A model generated the notes under the pieces. That model was not told the origin of the DNA. It saw only the letters and a program-made list of their open reading frames with translations, and made no database searches. From CAWDNM01 sp964521195 (GTDB taxonomy: Bacteria; Actinomycetota; Coriobacteriia; Anaerosomatales; JAAXUF01), in contig CAZFRE010000005.1 in assembly GCA_964521195.1 (NCBI GenBank), positions 93,340 to 157,339 on the forward strand: a DNA stretch of 64,000 bases, in the 5' to 3' direction. Positions 42,201-50,317 of the stretch are shown in pieces; the first letter of the stretch is position 1; each line of letters starts with the position of its first letter. Position numbers and translations under genes: made by a program.

Positions 42201-42239
42201 GGCGCGAAGTCTGGGGGGCATCTATCTGGGGGGTACGCC

Positions 42240-44924
42240 GTGATCGATACGGCCTCATCGGCGGTCCGCCGAGCGTCCATGAACAGGGCGAGCAGAAGCG
42301 TATTCGTCGCAATGGTGTTCGTGCTTGCATTGGCATTCGCAGAAGCGGCGTTCGCTGCTACGTTCACGAACCAGTATCCCGCGGGAGCAGTTCGCTCTCA
42401 GCCCCAGATCCTGAGTGTCACCGTCTTCTCGTCGACGGCGCTCGACAGCCGTACTGCGCGGATTCGGGTTGATGGCGTGGCGTATGCGACACGTGTCCGC
42501 GTCGGTGTGGCTGGCGGTCGCTGGGAGACTGAGGAAATCTGGAACGCGACGCTTGGCGTGTGGCAGGCCCGGTGGACATGGGTGCCGATGGCGACCGATG
42601 CGAGTATGAGCACCCTGTACGCGTACCCCGCGTTCAGTGCGCCGCTCGCGGATGGGACTCACGCCGTCGACGCGACCATCAAGGACCTGTCGGGTGTCTC
42701 ATCCGGGGACGCGTGGAGCTTCTCGTACGGCACGCCGCCGGTACTCGGCGACCCGACTCCCGGCGACGGCTCGATCGCCACCACAGTGACGCCGGACATC
42801 TCTCTGCCGGCATCCGACAACGGTCCGGGAGCCCTTGCCGCGACTGCGACGGTCAACGGTGCCGACGTCGCCGCGACGGTGGCGGGTGGCAGTGTCAGAG
42901 TGGCGCCGATCACCTTCGACAACGGGGCTTCTGTCGATGTGACAGTCGCCGTGTCCGACTCAGCCGGAAACAGGTCGCAGAAGGCGTGGGGCTTCCGCAT
43001 ACAGGTGTATCCCGATATGGACTCGTCCGTCTCTGACTGCGCGGGATGCCACGCCGCGTACGAGGATCACCCGGACATGGGGCCGCAGTGCCTGCTGTGC
43101 CACGGCGGGATGGTTGATCGGCCGCACCAAGGCAGGCCGGTAGACCTGCACACACAGGCGCAGGCGCTCGCATTCTGCACCACCTGCCACGTCCTAGACA
43201 TCACTGTAGAACACGCTCGGCGTAAAGACGCTTCCGGTGACTCGCTCTCGTGCGTGACCTGTCACGGCGTGTCCGCTCCGCCGGGCGCGGCGACGGCTAT
43301 CTCACAGGGCGAGACGAGTTGTCAGGCATGCCACTCGGTCAGCCACGCCGCGGATCACGAGATCTCGGACAAGACGTGTGCCGGTGCCGGAGCCGACTGT
43401 CATAACGAAGCCGATCTCGCCGCCGTCCATGCATCGCGCGGATGCGCTTGCCACGAGTCGGAAGACTCGGCGGTCATCTCTGCCGTGCAGAGCGGCGACC
43501 GTGAGTGCGTGGCCTGCCACGATGCGAGCGCCGTCCACGGCGGGGTGCACGCGGCGGACCCGAACTACACGGCGCTTGTGACCGGCGAGGTCTCGTTCAT
43601 CTACACTCGGCTGAACGAGGGTCCGTGGCACAGTCCGATGTCTCCGGCGACGTGCCTGAGCTGCCACCGGTCGAGCAACCTGATCACACTGCACCTCGGC
43701 GCGCGCAGTTGTCCGATCTGCCACGGCGTGGATGGACCCCGCGCGAGTTTCACGTCGTGGGACAAGACCTGTCAGCAGGCTGAGTGCCACGTTCCGCCCG
43801 CCCGAGACTACACGGGCAACCTGTACGGCAACAGCGGCAGCATCTACAAACGAGTTGCCCACGACTACGCTGCGGCGACTGCACCGCACATGACTGAGGC
43901 CGCCATCAGCCAAGGGTCGTGCGACGCCAATCTCTGCCACGTTCGAGGCTGCATGCCCTCGTGTCATAGCGTCAAGGACGGTACCTCGGATACGTCGACC
44001 CCGATCACGCGGGCGTCGCAAGTCGCCTCGGACCCCATCGTCTGGCGCTTGAGCCCGGTCGATTCTCAAAGCGGCGTTGCCGACACGTTCTTCAGCTTCG
44101 ACGGTGCGGCGTTCGAGACCTACGGCGATGCCGAGGCCTCGACGGGGATCACGAACGAGCTCGACTCTGTGCGCATCGGCACGCACACCCTGCAGTACTA
44201 CTCCGTGGACGTTGCGGGCAACCGCGAAGCGACGCGCACCATCACATACACAACCACCGGGACTGACACGGTGGCGCCGAACGTCGCGCTCGGCGGTCTC
44301 AGGGTGAGCGCGAACAGCGTCGTCGCCACCTCGGCGACCATGTACCTGCGCGACCCCAAGGTGCCCGGCCCGTGCAGCGGGGTGCAGTCGGTGACCATCA
44401 GCTATCGCTCGTACTATCGCTGGTGGAACTACCAGTGGAGCCCCGAGTACTGGTATCCCGTCACCCACACCTTCCCGACCTCGGCCTGGGACAGCACGAG
44501 CACGGTGCTGCGGCTTGAGGACCAGGCCCGCACCGGATTCGGCGGAGGGACGGTGTCGGTCGGTTCGGGCGGCAACCTCTTCATCATCAGGTATTCGGCC
44601 GTTGACTACGCGGGGAACAGGAGCGTCCAGGCCGAGGACACGGTCTATGTCGATACCGTCGCTCCGGTCACCACGGCGACCAAGGTGACGGGCGTGAATC
44701 GGTGGAAGCTCACCATCTCCGAGTACGGAGCCGGGCTCGCCGATACCTTCTACAGCTTCGACGGGGCGCCCTTCGTCGCGTGCACGCCGGACGATGTCAC
44801 GAACGGCGTGGCGAACCTGCAGCCCGGCGGCGAGTCGTCCGGAAGCCATACGCTGCGCTACTACTCCACCGATCTTCTGGGTAACACCGAGACGACGAAG
44901 ACGCTGGACTACACCATCCCGTAG
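42240..44924 (+). CDS. Secreted multiheme c-type cytochrome with C-terminal Ig-like repeats (cyt3)
   Basis: 894 residues with a signal peptide (VFVAMVFVLALAFAEAAFA). The N-terminal AATFTNQYPAG module and second Ig-like domain are related to cyt1 and cyt2. The haem region (~265-580) is shorter: 8 CXXCH motifs plus CX6CH, two CX4CH, CX3CH (CMPSCH) and a doubtful CXCH. From ~600 it departs from cyt1/cyt2: two similar units (FFSFDGAAF ... HTLQYYSVDVAGN and FYSFDGAPF ... HTLRYYSTDLLGN) resembling OmpL47-like beta domains. GTG 42240 has GGGGGG 7 nt upstream. It is probably extracellular, and these domains may bind polymers or surfaces. Confidence 0.9.
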   Translation: MIDTASSAVRRASMNRASRSVFVAMVFVLALAFAEAAFAATFTNQYPAGAVRSQPQILSVTVFSSTALDSRTARIRVDGVAYATRVRVGVAGGRWETEEIWNATLGVWQARWTWVPMATDASMSTLYAYPAFSAPLADGTHAVDATIKDLSGVSSGDAWSFSYGTPPVLGDPTPGDGSIATTVTPDISLPASDNGPGALAATATVNGADVAATVAGGSVRVAPITFDNGASVDVTVAVSDSAGNRSQKAWGFRIQVYPDMDSSVSDCAGCHAAYEDHPDMGPQCLLCHGGMVDRPHQGRPVDLHTQAQALAFCTTCHVLDITVEHARRKDASGDSLSCVTCHGVSAPPGAATAISQGETSCQACHSVSHAADHEISDKTCAGAGADCHNEADLAAVHASRGCACHESEDSAVISAVQSGDRECVACHDASAVHGGVHAADPNYTALVTGEVSFIYTRLNEGPWHSPMSPATCLSCHRSSNLITLHLGARSCPICHGVDGPRASFTSWDKTCQQAECHVPPARDYTGNLYGNSGSIYKRVAHDYAAATAPHMTEAAISQGSCDANLCHVRGCMPSCHSVKDGTSDTSTPITRASQVASDPIVWRLSPVDSQSGVADTFFSFDGAAFETYGDAEASTGITNELDSVRIGTHTLQYYSVDVAGNREATRTITYTTTGTDTVAPNVALGGLRVSANSVVATSATMYLRDPKVPGPCSGVQSVTISYRSYYRWWNYQWSPEYWYPVTHTFPTSAWDSTSTVLRLEDQARTGFGGGTVSVGSGGNLFIIRYSAVDYAGNRSVQAEDTVYVDTVAPVTTATKVTGVNRWKLTISEYGAGLADTFYSFDGAPFVACTPDDVTNGVANLQPGGESSGSHTLRYYSTDLLGNTETTKTLDYTIP

Positions 44925-45005
44925 GAGTCCGCGACTCATACCGCACAGCCATCGGGGCGTCGTCTGCCGGGTGTCCGGAGCTGCGCCCTGCCTCTGCCAC
45001 AAACC

Positions 45006-45021
45006 GAAACACCTCCGAAAC
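45006..45021 (+). promoter_or_regulatory. GlnR-type half-sites upstream of glnA2
   Basis: GAAAC (45006-45010)-N6-GAAAC (45017-45021), the same 11-bp period as at the two other nitrogen promoters. A palindrome ACCCT-N5-AGGGT (45024-45038) follows immediately. No clear -35/-10 pair was found downstream. Confidence 0.5.
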
Positions 45022-45108
45022 ATACCCTCGGTTAGGGTGTGTTCAAGGCGTACGAGACCATCGGCCGAACAGGCCTGGATCGTGTCTCACCGTAGAAGGA
45101 GGTAGCGC

Positions 45109-46446
45109 ATGGCTCCCACGTTCGACAAGGACTACGTGCTCAAGACCGTTGAAGAGCGCGGCGTCCGCTTTGTCCGCTTCTGGTTCACCGACGTGCTCGG
45201 CGTTCTGAAGTCGTTCGCGGTCACCGACACCGAGATCGAGGGCGCGTTCGAGGAGGGCATGGGCTTCGACGGTTCCTCCATCGACGGCTTCACCCGCCTC
45301 GAGGAGTCCGACATGATCGCCTACCCGGATCCCTCGACCTTCCAGCTCCTCCCGTGGCGTCCCTCCGAGGAGGGCGTCGGCCGCATGTTCACTTCCATCA
45401 CCAAGCCGGACGGCTCGCCGTTCGAGGGTGATCCCCGCAACGCTCTCAAGGCTGTGTGCGATAAGGCCGCTGCCATGGGCTTCACGATGTACGTCGGCCC
45501 CGAGCTTGAGTTCTTCTACTTCGCCGACGACCAGGACACCGAGGTCCTCGACCAGGGTGGCTACTTCGACCTCACGCCGCTCGACGCAGCGTCGGACCTC
45601 CGTCGCGAGACCGTGCTCACGCTCGAGAAGATGGGCATCCCGGTCGAGTACTCGCACCACGAGGTCGCCCCGTCGCAGCACGAGATCGATCTGCGTTACG
45701 CCGAGGCCACCGAGATGGCTGACAACGTCATGACGTACAAGCTCATCGTCAAGGAGATCGCGCTGCAGAACGGCGTGTACGCGACCTTCATGCCGAAGCC
45801 GATCTACGGTCAGAACGGCTCGGGCATGCACGTGCACCAGTCGCTGTTCAACAAGGACGGCAACGCCTTCTTCGACGCCAACGATCCCGAGGGCTACAAC
45901 CTCTCGCAGACCGCCAAGCACTACATCGCCGGCCTGCTGAAGTACGCCCCCGAGTTCTGCGCGGTCACCAACCCGCTCGTGAACTCCTACAAGCGTCTCG
46001 TTCCGGGCTACGAGGCTCCGGTCTACATCGCGTGGGCCCGCCGCAACCGCTCGGCCCTGGTCCGCGTCCCCATGTACAAGCCGGGCAAGGAGAACGCCAC
46101 CCGTCTCGAGCTGCGTTCGCCGGACCCGTCGGCCAACCCGTACCTCGCCTTCGCCGTCATGCTCGGCGCCGGCCTCAAGGGTATCGAGGAGAAGCTCGAG
46201 CTTCCGGCCGAGGCCACGAACAACATCTTCCACATGAGCGCGGAAGAGCTCGAGGCCGCCGGCATCTACACGCTCCCGGGCAGCCTGGGCGAGGCCATCG
46301 AGAAGTTCGCCGGCTCCGAGCTGATGAAGGAAGTGCTCGGCGAGCACATCCACACCTTCTACACCGAGAACAAGCGTGCCGAGTGGGACGAGTACCGCAC
46401 GCAGGTCACCGAGTGGGAGCTCGACAAGTACCTGTCGGTCATCTAG
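45109..46446 (+). CDS. glnA: Glutamine synthetase type I (second copy)
   Basis: A 445-residue GSI enzyme clearly paralogous to the copy at 26816, with EGMGFDGSSIDGF, YVGPELEFFYF, SHHEVAPSQHEID, GSGMHVHQSLFN and NRSALVRVPMYKPGKENATR all intact. The IFHMSAEELEAAG segment again indicates a class without the adenylylation site. Codon choice is strongly biased to C/G-ending codons, suggesting high expression; this may be the main enzyme. AAGGAGG precedes the ATG. It is followed by a terminator and then a GlnR-like gene, and preceded by GlnR-type half-sites. Confidence 0.96.
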   Translation: MAPTFDKDYVLKTVEERGVRFVRFWFTDVLGVLKSFAVTDTEIEGAFEEGMGFDGSSIDGFTRLEESDMIAYPDPSTFQLLPWRPSEEGVGRMFTSITKPDGSPFEGDPRNALKAVCDKAAAMGFTMYVGPELEFFYFADDQDTEVLDQGGYFDLTPLDAASDLRRETVLTLEKMGIPVEYSHHEVAPSQHEIDLRYAEATEMADNVMTYKLIVKEIALQNGVYATFMPKPIYGQNGSGMHVHQSLFNKDGNAFFDANDPEGYNLSQTAKHYIAGLLKYAPEFCAVTNPLVNSYKRLVPGYEAPVYIAWARRNRSALVRVPMYKPGKENATRLELRSPDPSANPYLAFAVMLGAGLKGIEEKLELPAEATNNIFHMSAEELEAAGIYTLPGSLGEAIEKFAGSELMKEVLGEHIHTFYTENKRAEWDEYRTQVTEWELDKYLSVI

Positions 46447-46485
46447 TACCACAGCGCCTCAGAGGCAGCTGGATACGACGGCAAC

Positions 46486-46517
46486 GGCGCCGGGCGAGGG
46501 CACCCTCGTCCGGCGCC
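46486..46517 (+). terminator. Terminator of glnA2
   Basis: GGCGCCGGGCGAGG-GCAC-CCTCGTCCGGCGCC: 14-bp stem with one G-U pair, 40 nt after the stop codon; no strong T-tract. Confidence 0.65.
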
Positions 46518-46561
46518 TGCTATCTCGGGTGATAGCCGGCAGAAACGGTATCATCATGCAC

Positions 46562-47227
46562 ATGAAACGCATCCTGATCGTGTCAGATGACGCGCACACC
46601 CGCGCCTGGGCGTCCCACGCGATGGCATCGCTCGATGTTCAGGCCACGGAGTGCGGTTCCGGAGAGATGCAGAAGCAGCTGCTCGACGGCGACATCGGCC
46701 TCGTCGTGCTCGACGGCGGCCGGAGCCCGGATGCGCTGGGCCAGATCGTCGAGCACGCGGCCTCGGGCGGAGTCGACCTGCGGCTGCTCATGCTGGTGGA
46801 GCCCGAGGCACTTCAGGCGCTGCGGCTTCCCGTCCGAGTGCAAAGCGACTTCCTCGTCCGTGGTGCGTCATCCGATGAGCTGGCCGTGAGGGTCCGGAGT
46901 CTTCTGTGGCCGGGAGAGGAAGTCACCAAGCAGGAGCTCGTCCGCGTCGATGACCTCACGCTCAACCTCGCGACATACCAGGCATACCTTCACGGCGACC
47001 CGATCGACTTCACGTACCTCGAGTACGCACTGTTCGCGTTCCTCGTGACGCACCCGGGCCGCACATACTCCCGAGAAGTGCTGCTGCGGCGGGTGTGGGG
47101 GAGCGACTACTACGGCGGGTCACGGACGGTCGACGTGCACGTGCGCCGCATCCGCTCGAAGGTGGGCGCAGAGCTCTCGCGCAGGCTCGAGACCGTGCGA
47201 AACGTCGGCTATCTCTGGAACGGTTAG
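46562..47227 (+). CDS. glnR: GlnR-like orphan OmpR-family regulator
   Basis: 221 residues. The receiver-like domain (1-~115) keeps a possible phospho-Asp (GLVVLDGGRSPDAL) but lacks the usual acidic pocket and the conserved Lys, as in GlnR. The DNA-binding domain (LDYLEYALF-type start, HPGRTYSREVLLRRVWG, GGSRTVDVHVRRIRSKVG, ETVRNVGYLW) is very close to actinobacterial GlnR. No kinase gene is adjacent. Position right after glnA2 and three GAAAC-type arrays in the window support a nitrogen role. TATCAT (46549-46554) would place +1 at ATG 46562, a leaderless start; ATG 46556 is the alternative. PhoB-like regulators remain possible. Confidence 0.75.
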   Translation: MKRILIVSDDAHTRAWASHAMASLDVQATECGSGEMQKQLLDGDIGLVVLDGGRSPDALGQIVEHAASGGVDLRLLMLVEPEALQALRLPVRVQSDFLVRGASSDELAVRVRSLLWPGEEVTKQELVRVDDLTLNLATYQAYLHGDPIDFTYLEYALFAFLVTHPGRTYSREVLLRRVWGSDYYGGSRTVDVHVRRIRSKVGAELSRRLETVRNVGYLWNG

Positions 47228-47331
47228 CCGACTCGCGCTCGCCGAGCGTGTCCGAGGGCTCGGGTACACTCTCGTAGACGGCCTCCGACACGGCCGCCCC
47301 GTGAGTTCGCGACCCTCGAAAGGCCCGCGTG

Positions 47332-50025
47332 ATGCCCCAGCACACGATCGCCGTCATCGACGGCAACAGTCTGATTCACCGCGCGTTCCATGCGCTGCCT
47401 CCTACCATGACCGCACCTGACGGCAGACCCACGAACGCCGCGTTCGGGTTCGTGTCGATGCTGCTCAAGATGGTCTCGGACCTGCGACCCGACGGCGTCG
47501 TGGTCGCTTTCGACCTCGGTAAGCCGGCGTTTCGCATGGAAGCCCTTGAACAGTACAAGGTCCACCGGCCGCCAACGGACCCGCAGCTCAGACAGCAGTT
47601 TCCGATGGTCAAGGAACTCCTCGGCGCGCTGGACGTCCCGATCGTGGAGCTGCAGGGGTGGGAGGGTGACGACATCCTTGGAACGCTCGCGCGGCGTGGC
47701 GAGGAACAGGGCTTCCTGATGCTCCTCGTTACCGGCGATCGCGACGCCTTCCAGCTCGTGACCGATCGCGTGCGGGTCGTCACCACGAAGAAGGGGATCA
47801 CCGATATCGTCACCTACGGTCCCGCCGAGGTCTACGAGCGCTACGGCGTCACGCCGGCCCAGGTGCCGGACTACCTCGGGCTCAAAGGCGACACGAGCGA
47901 CAACATCCCAGGGGTACCCGGCGTTGGCGAGAAGACCGCAGCCAAGCTCCTGAAGGAGTACGGATCGCTTGACGCGGTGCTCGCGCATGCCGAGGAGATC
48001 AAGGGCAAGGTCGGTGAGAGCCTCCGAGACAATCGGGATGCCGCGCTTGCCAGCCGGACTGTCGCGACGATCGTGTGCGACGTGCCGATCGACCTCGACC
48101 TCGCCAGCGTCCGCTTCGGTGAGTTCGACCCGCATGCGGTCGCGACCGCCTTCGGAGGGCTGCGCTTCACCTCGCTGCTCGATCGGGCCCTGGTCCTGCG
48201 GGGCGCAACCGGTGCGGCTGCGAGTCCGTCGACGGGTGCGATCGCGGACACTCAACGCGACGTCGTGGCCGCGCCACCCGAGGCACCCGCGTGCGGTACG
48301 CGTGTGTGCATCACCGACTCCGAAGCTCACGACCGCGTGCGGTCGTGGATCGCCGAGGATACCCGCTGGCTCGGAGTCGCCATCGACGACGGAGCCGGAG
48401 TCTCTCTGTTCGGCGAACAGCGCGACCTCGCCGTGGCCGGACCGGGCGAGACGGCCCTGCTCGACCCTGATGCCCCCGATGGTGCGCTGGCGCTTCTGGT
48501 CGAAGCCGGCCATCTGGCTGCCGGCGACGTCAAAGCGATCCTCCAGGAGGTCTGCCCGCCTGATGAGACGCGCGAGTGCGACCCGGCGTTCGATGCGGTG
48601 GACTCGGATCGCCTCTTCGACGTCGCCGTCGCCGCTTACCTCCTCGAGTCGAACCGCTCGTCGTACGAGCTGGCGTCGTTGCATGCGGACTACCTTTCGG
48701 CACCTCTGGCCGAACCCGCCGCCGGCACGCCGGTCGCGGTCGTGATGGCGCAGGCGGCCGCGGACCTGGCCCCGGTGCTGGAGCGGCGCCTCGAGGAGGA
48801 CGGGTCTCTCGGCGTGCTGACCACGATCGAGATGCCGCTCGTTCCCGTCCTCGCACGCATGGAGCGGGTGGGGGTGGGGCTCGACACCGCCGTGCTGCAG
48901 GGTCTATCGGCCGATGCGGTGGGGGCGATCGATTCGCTGCGGTCGGAGATCCACGAGCTGGCGGGCTGCGAGTTCCTGATCGACTCGCCCAAGCAGCTCT
49001 CGGAGGTGCTCTTCGAGACGATGGGCCTGCCGCACGGCAAGAAGACCAAGACGGGCTACTCGACCGACGCCTCGGTACTGGCCATGCTCGCGCCCATCCA
49101 TCCCATCGCCGAGAAGATCGTCGAGTACCGCGAGCTCACCAAGTTGAAGAGCACCTACCTCGACGCCCTGCCGCGCATGCTCGGCGAGGACGGGCGGCTG
49201 CACACCTCGTTCAACCAGACGGTGGCGGCCACCGGTCGCCTCTCGAGCAGCAACCCCAACCTGCAGAACATCCCGGTACGCACGGAGTACGGGCGGCTGA
49301 TTCGGGCGGCCTTCGTGCCGGCCGAGCCGGGGGATGTCATCGTCTCGGCGGACTACAGCCAGATCGAGTTGCGGATCCTCGCGCATCTGTCCGGAGACAC
49401 GGGACTCATCGAAGCGTTCACGAGCGGAATGGACTTCCACCAGGCCACTGCAGCGCGTGTGTTCGGCGTCGAGGCTGATGCGGTGGAGCCGGGCATGCGC
49501 GCGAAAGCGAAGGCGGTGAACTTCGGCATCGTGTACGGTCAGTCCGCGCACGGTCTGGCGGATACGCTCAAGATCGCGCACGTAGAGGCGCAGACGATGA
49601 TCGACCGGTACTACGCGGCGTATCCCCGCGTTCGCGAGTACCTCGACGAGACGATCGCCGCCGCGCACCGCGACGGCTTCGCGACCACGCTCTACGGGCG
49701 CAAGCGCCGGATCCCTGAACTCGCGAGCGGCAACCACAACCTGCGGGCGTTCGGCGAGCGGACCGCGATGAACCATCCCATGCAGGGCACGGCTGCCGAC
49801 ATCATCAAGCTCGCGATGATCGAGGTCGATCGGCGGCTGCGCGCAGAGGGGTTCGCCGCCCGGATGTTGCTGCAGGTGCACGACGAACTGGTCTTCGAGT
49901 CACCGGCAGACGAGGTCGCGAGCCTGGGCGAGATGGTCGCATCGGCGATGTCGGGGGTGGCCCAGTTGGCGGTGCCGCTCGACGTGTCCGTCGCAAGCGG
50001 GGCGAACTGGGCTCTCGCCAAGTAG
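47332..50025 (+). CDS. polA: DNA polymerase I
   Basis: 897 residues. The N-terminal 5'-3' exonuclease has AVIDGNSLIHRAFHA, the acidic cluster in LQGWEGDDILGTLAR and the helix-hairpin region GVPGVGEKTAAKLL. The middle 3'-5' exonuclease-like domain (~300-480) is degenerate: no DxE/YxxxD catalytic set is visible, so proofreading is unlikely, as in many Gram-positive PolA. The polymerase domain has ADYSQIELRILAHLSGD (motif A), AKAVNFGIVYG (motif B) and LLQVHDELVFE (motif C). GTG 47329 directly before the ATG is an equal start candidate; AAAGG lies upstream. Role: Okazaki fragment maturation and repair. Confidence 0.95.
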   Translation: MPQHTIAVIDGNSLIHRAFHALPPTMTAPDGRPTNAAFGFVSMLLKMVSDLRPDGVVVAFDLGKPAFRMEALEQYKVHRPPTDPQLRQQFPMVKELLGALDVPIVELQGWEGDDILGTLARRGEEQGFLMLLVTGDRDAFQLVTDRVRVVTTKKGITDIVTYGPAEVYERYGVTPAQVPDYLGLKGDTSDNIPGVPGVGEKTAAKLLKEYGSLDAVLAHAEEIKGKVGESLRDNRDAALASRTVATIVCDVPIDLDLASVRFGEFDPHAVATAFGGLRFTSLLDRALVLRGATGAAASPSTGAIADTQRDVVAAPPEAPACGTRVCITDSEAHDRVRSWIAEDTRWLGVAIDDGAGVSLFGEQRDLAVAGPGETALLDPDAPDGALALLVEAGHLAAGDVKAILQEVCPPDETRECDPAFDAVDSDRLFDVAVAAYLLESNRSSYELASLHADYLSAPLAEPAAGTPVAVVMAQAAADLAPVLERRLEEDGSLGVLTTIEMPLVPVLARMERVGVGLDTAVLQGLSADAVGAIDSLRSEIHELAGCEFLIDSPKQLSEVLFETMGLPHGKKTKTGYSTDASVLAMLAPIHPIAEKIVEYRELTKLKSTYLDALPRMLGEDGRLHTSFNQTVAATGRLSSSNPNLQNIPVRTEYGRLIRAAFVPAEPGDVIVSADYSQIELRILAHLSGDTGLIEAFTSGMDFHQATAARVFGVEADAVEPGMRAKAKAVNFGIVYGQSAHGLADTLKIAHVEAQTMIDRYYAAYPRVREYLDETIAAAHRDGFATTLYGRKRRIPELASGNHNLRAFGERTAMNHPMQGTAADIIKLAMIEVDRRLRAEGFAARMLLQVHDELVFESPADEVASLGEMVASAMSGVAQLAVPLDVSVASGANWALAK

Positions 50026-50317
50026 CTTGGGGTCGACTTCGCGACCCAAGCCCGCCGCTTCCGGCAGACAAGCTTCGCTTGCAGCTGAGCCGGCGTCCGC
50101 GTAGGACGGGTAGCGCCGCCCGGCGGCGTGGTATACACTACGCGATGGCTCACCAGCGGCCTCGGCTTCGCCGTGCCCTCGTGAGTCAAGACAATGTTGG
50201 CCCCCGAAGGCATGACCAGTTCCTATCGGCGACGAGATGTCCTGTACCCGAGACTGACGTAACTGTAGGCGACGAGCATGGCAACGGGGCCCCGATGAAC
50301 GAAATGGGGTCCACGAA
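50026..50317 (+). other. polA-rpsA intergenic region with long rpsA leader
   Basis: Just after polA, CTTGGGGTCG and CGACCCAAG (50026-50050) can pair as a weak terminator. TATACA at 50132-50137 is a possible -10 for rpsA, giving a leader of about 175 nt. Long leaders are common for autoregulated r-protein genes. I could not fold it into a known element. Confidence 0.3.

Noticed and set aside
42211..42233. G-quadruplex or regulatory site from the CTGGGGGG direct repeat before cyt3
   Set aside because: Only two G-runs are present; the second simply serves as the ribosome-binding site, so no further role can be supported.
46542..46546. GlnR element before the GlnR-like gene itself
   Set aside because: A single GAAAC without a partner 11 bp away; expected by chance at this base composition.
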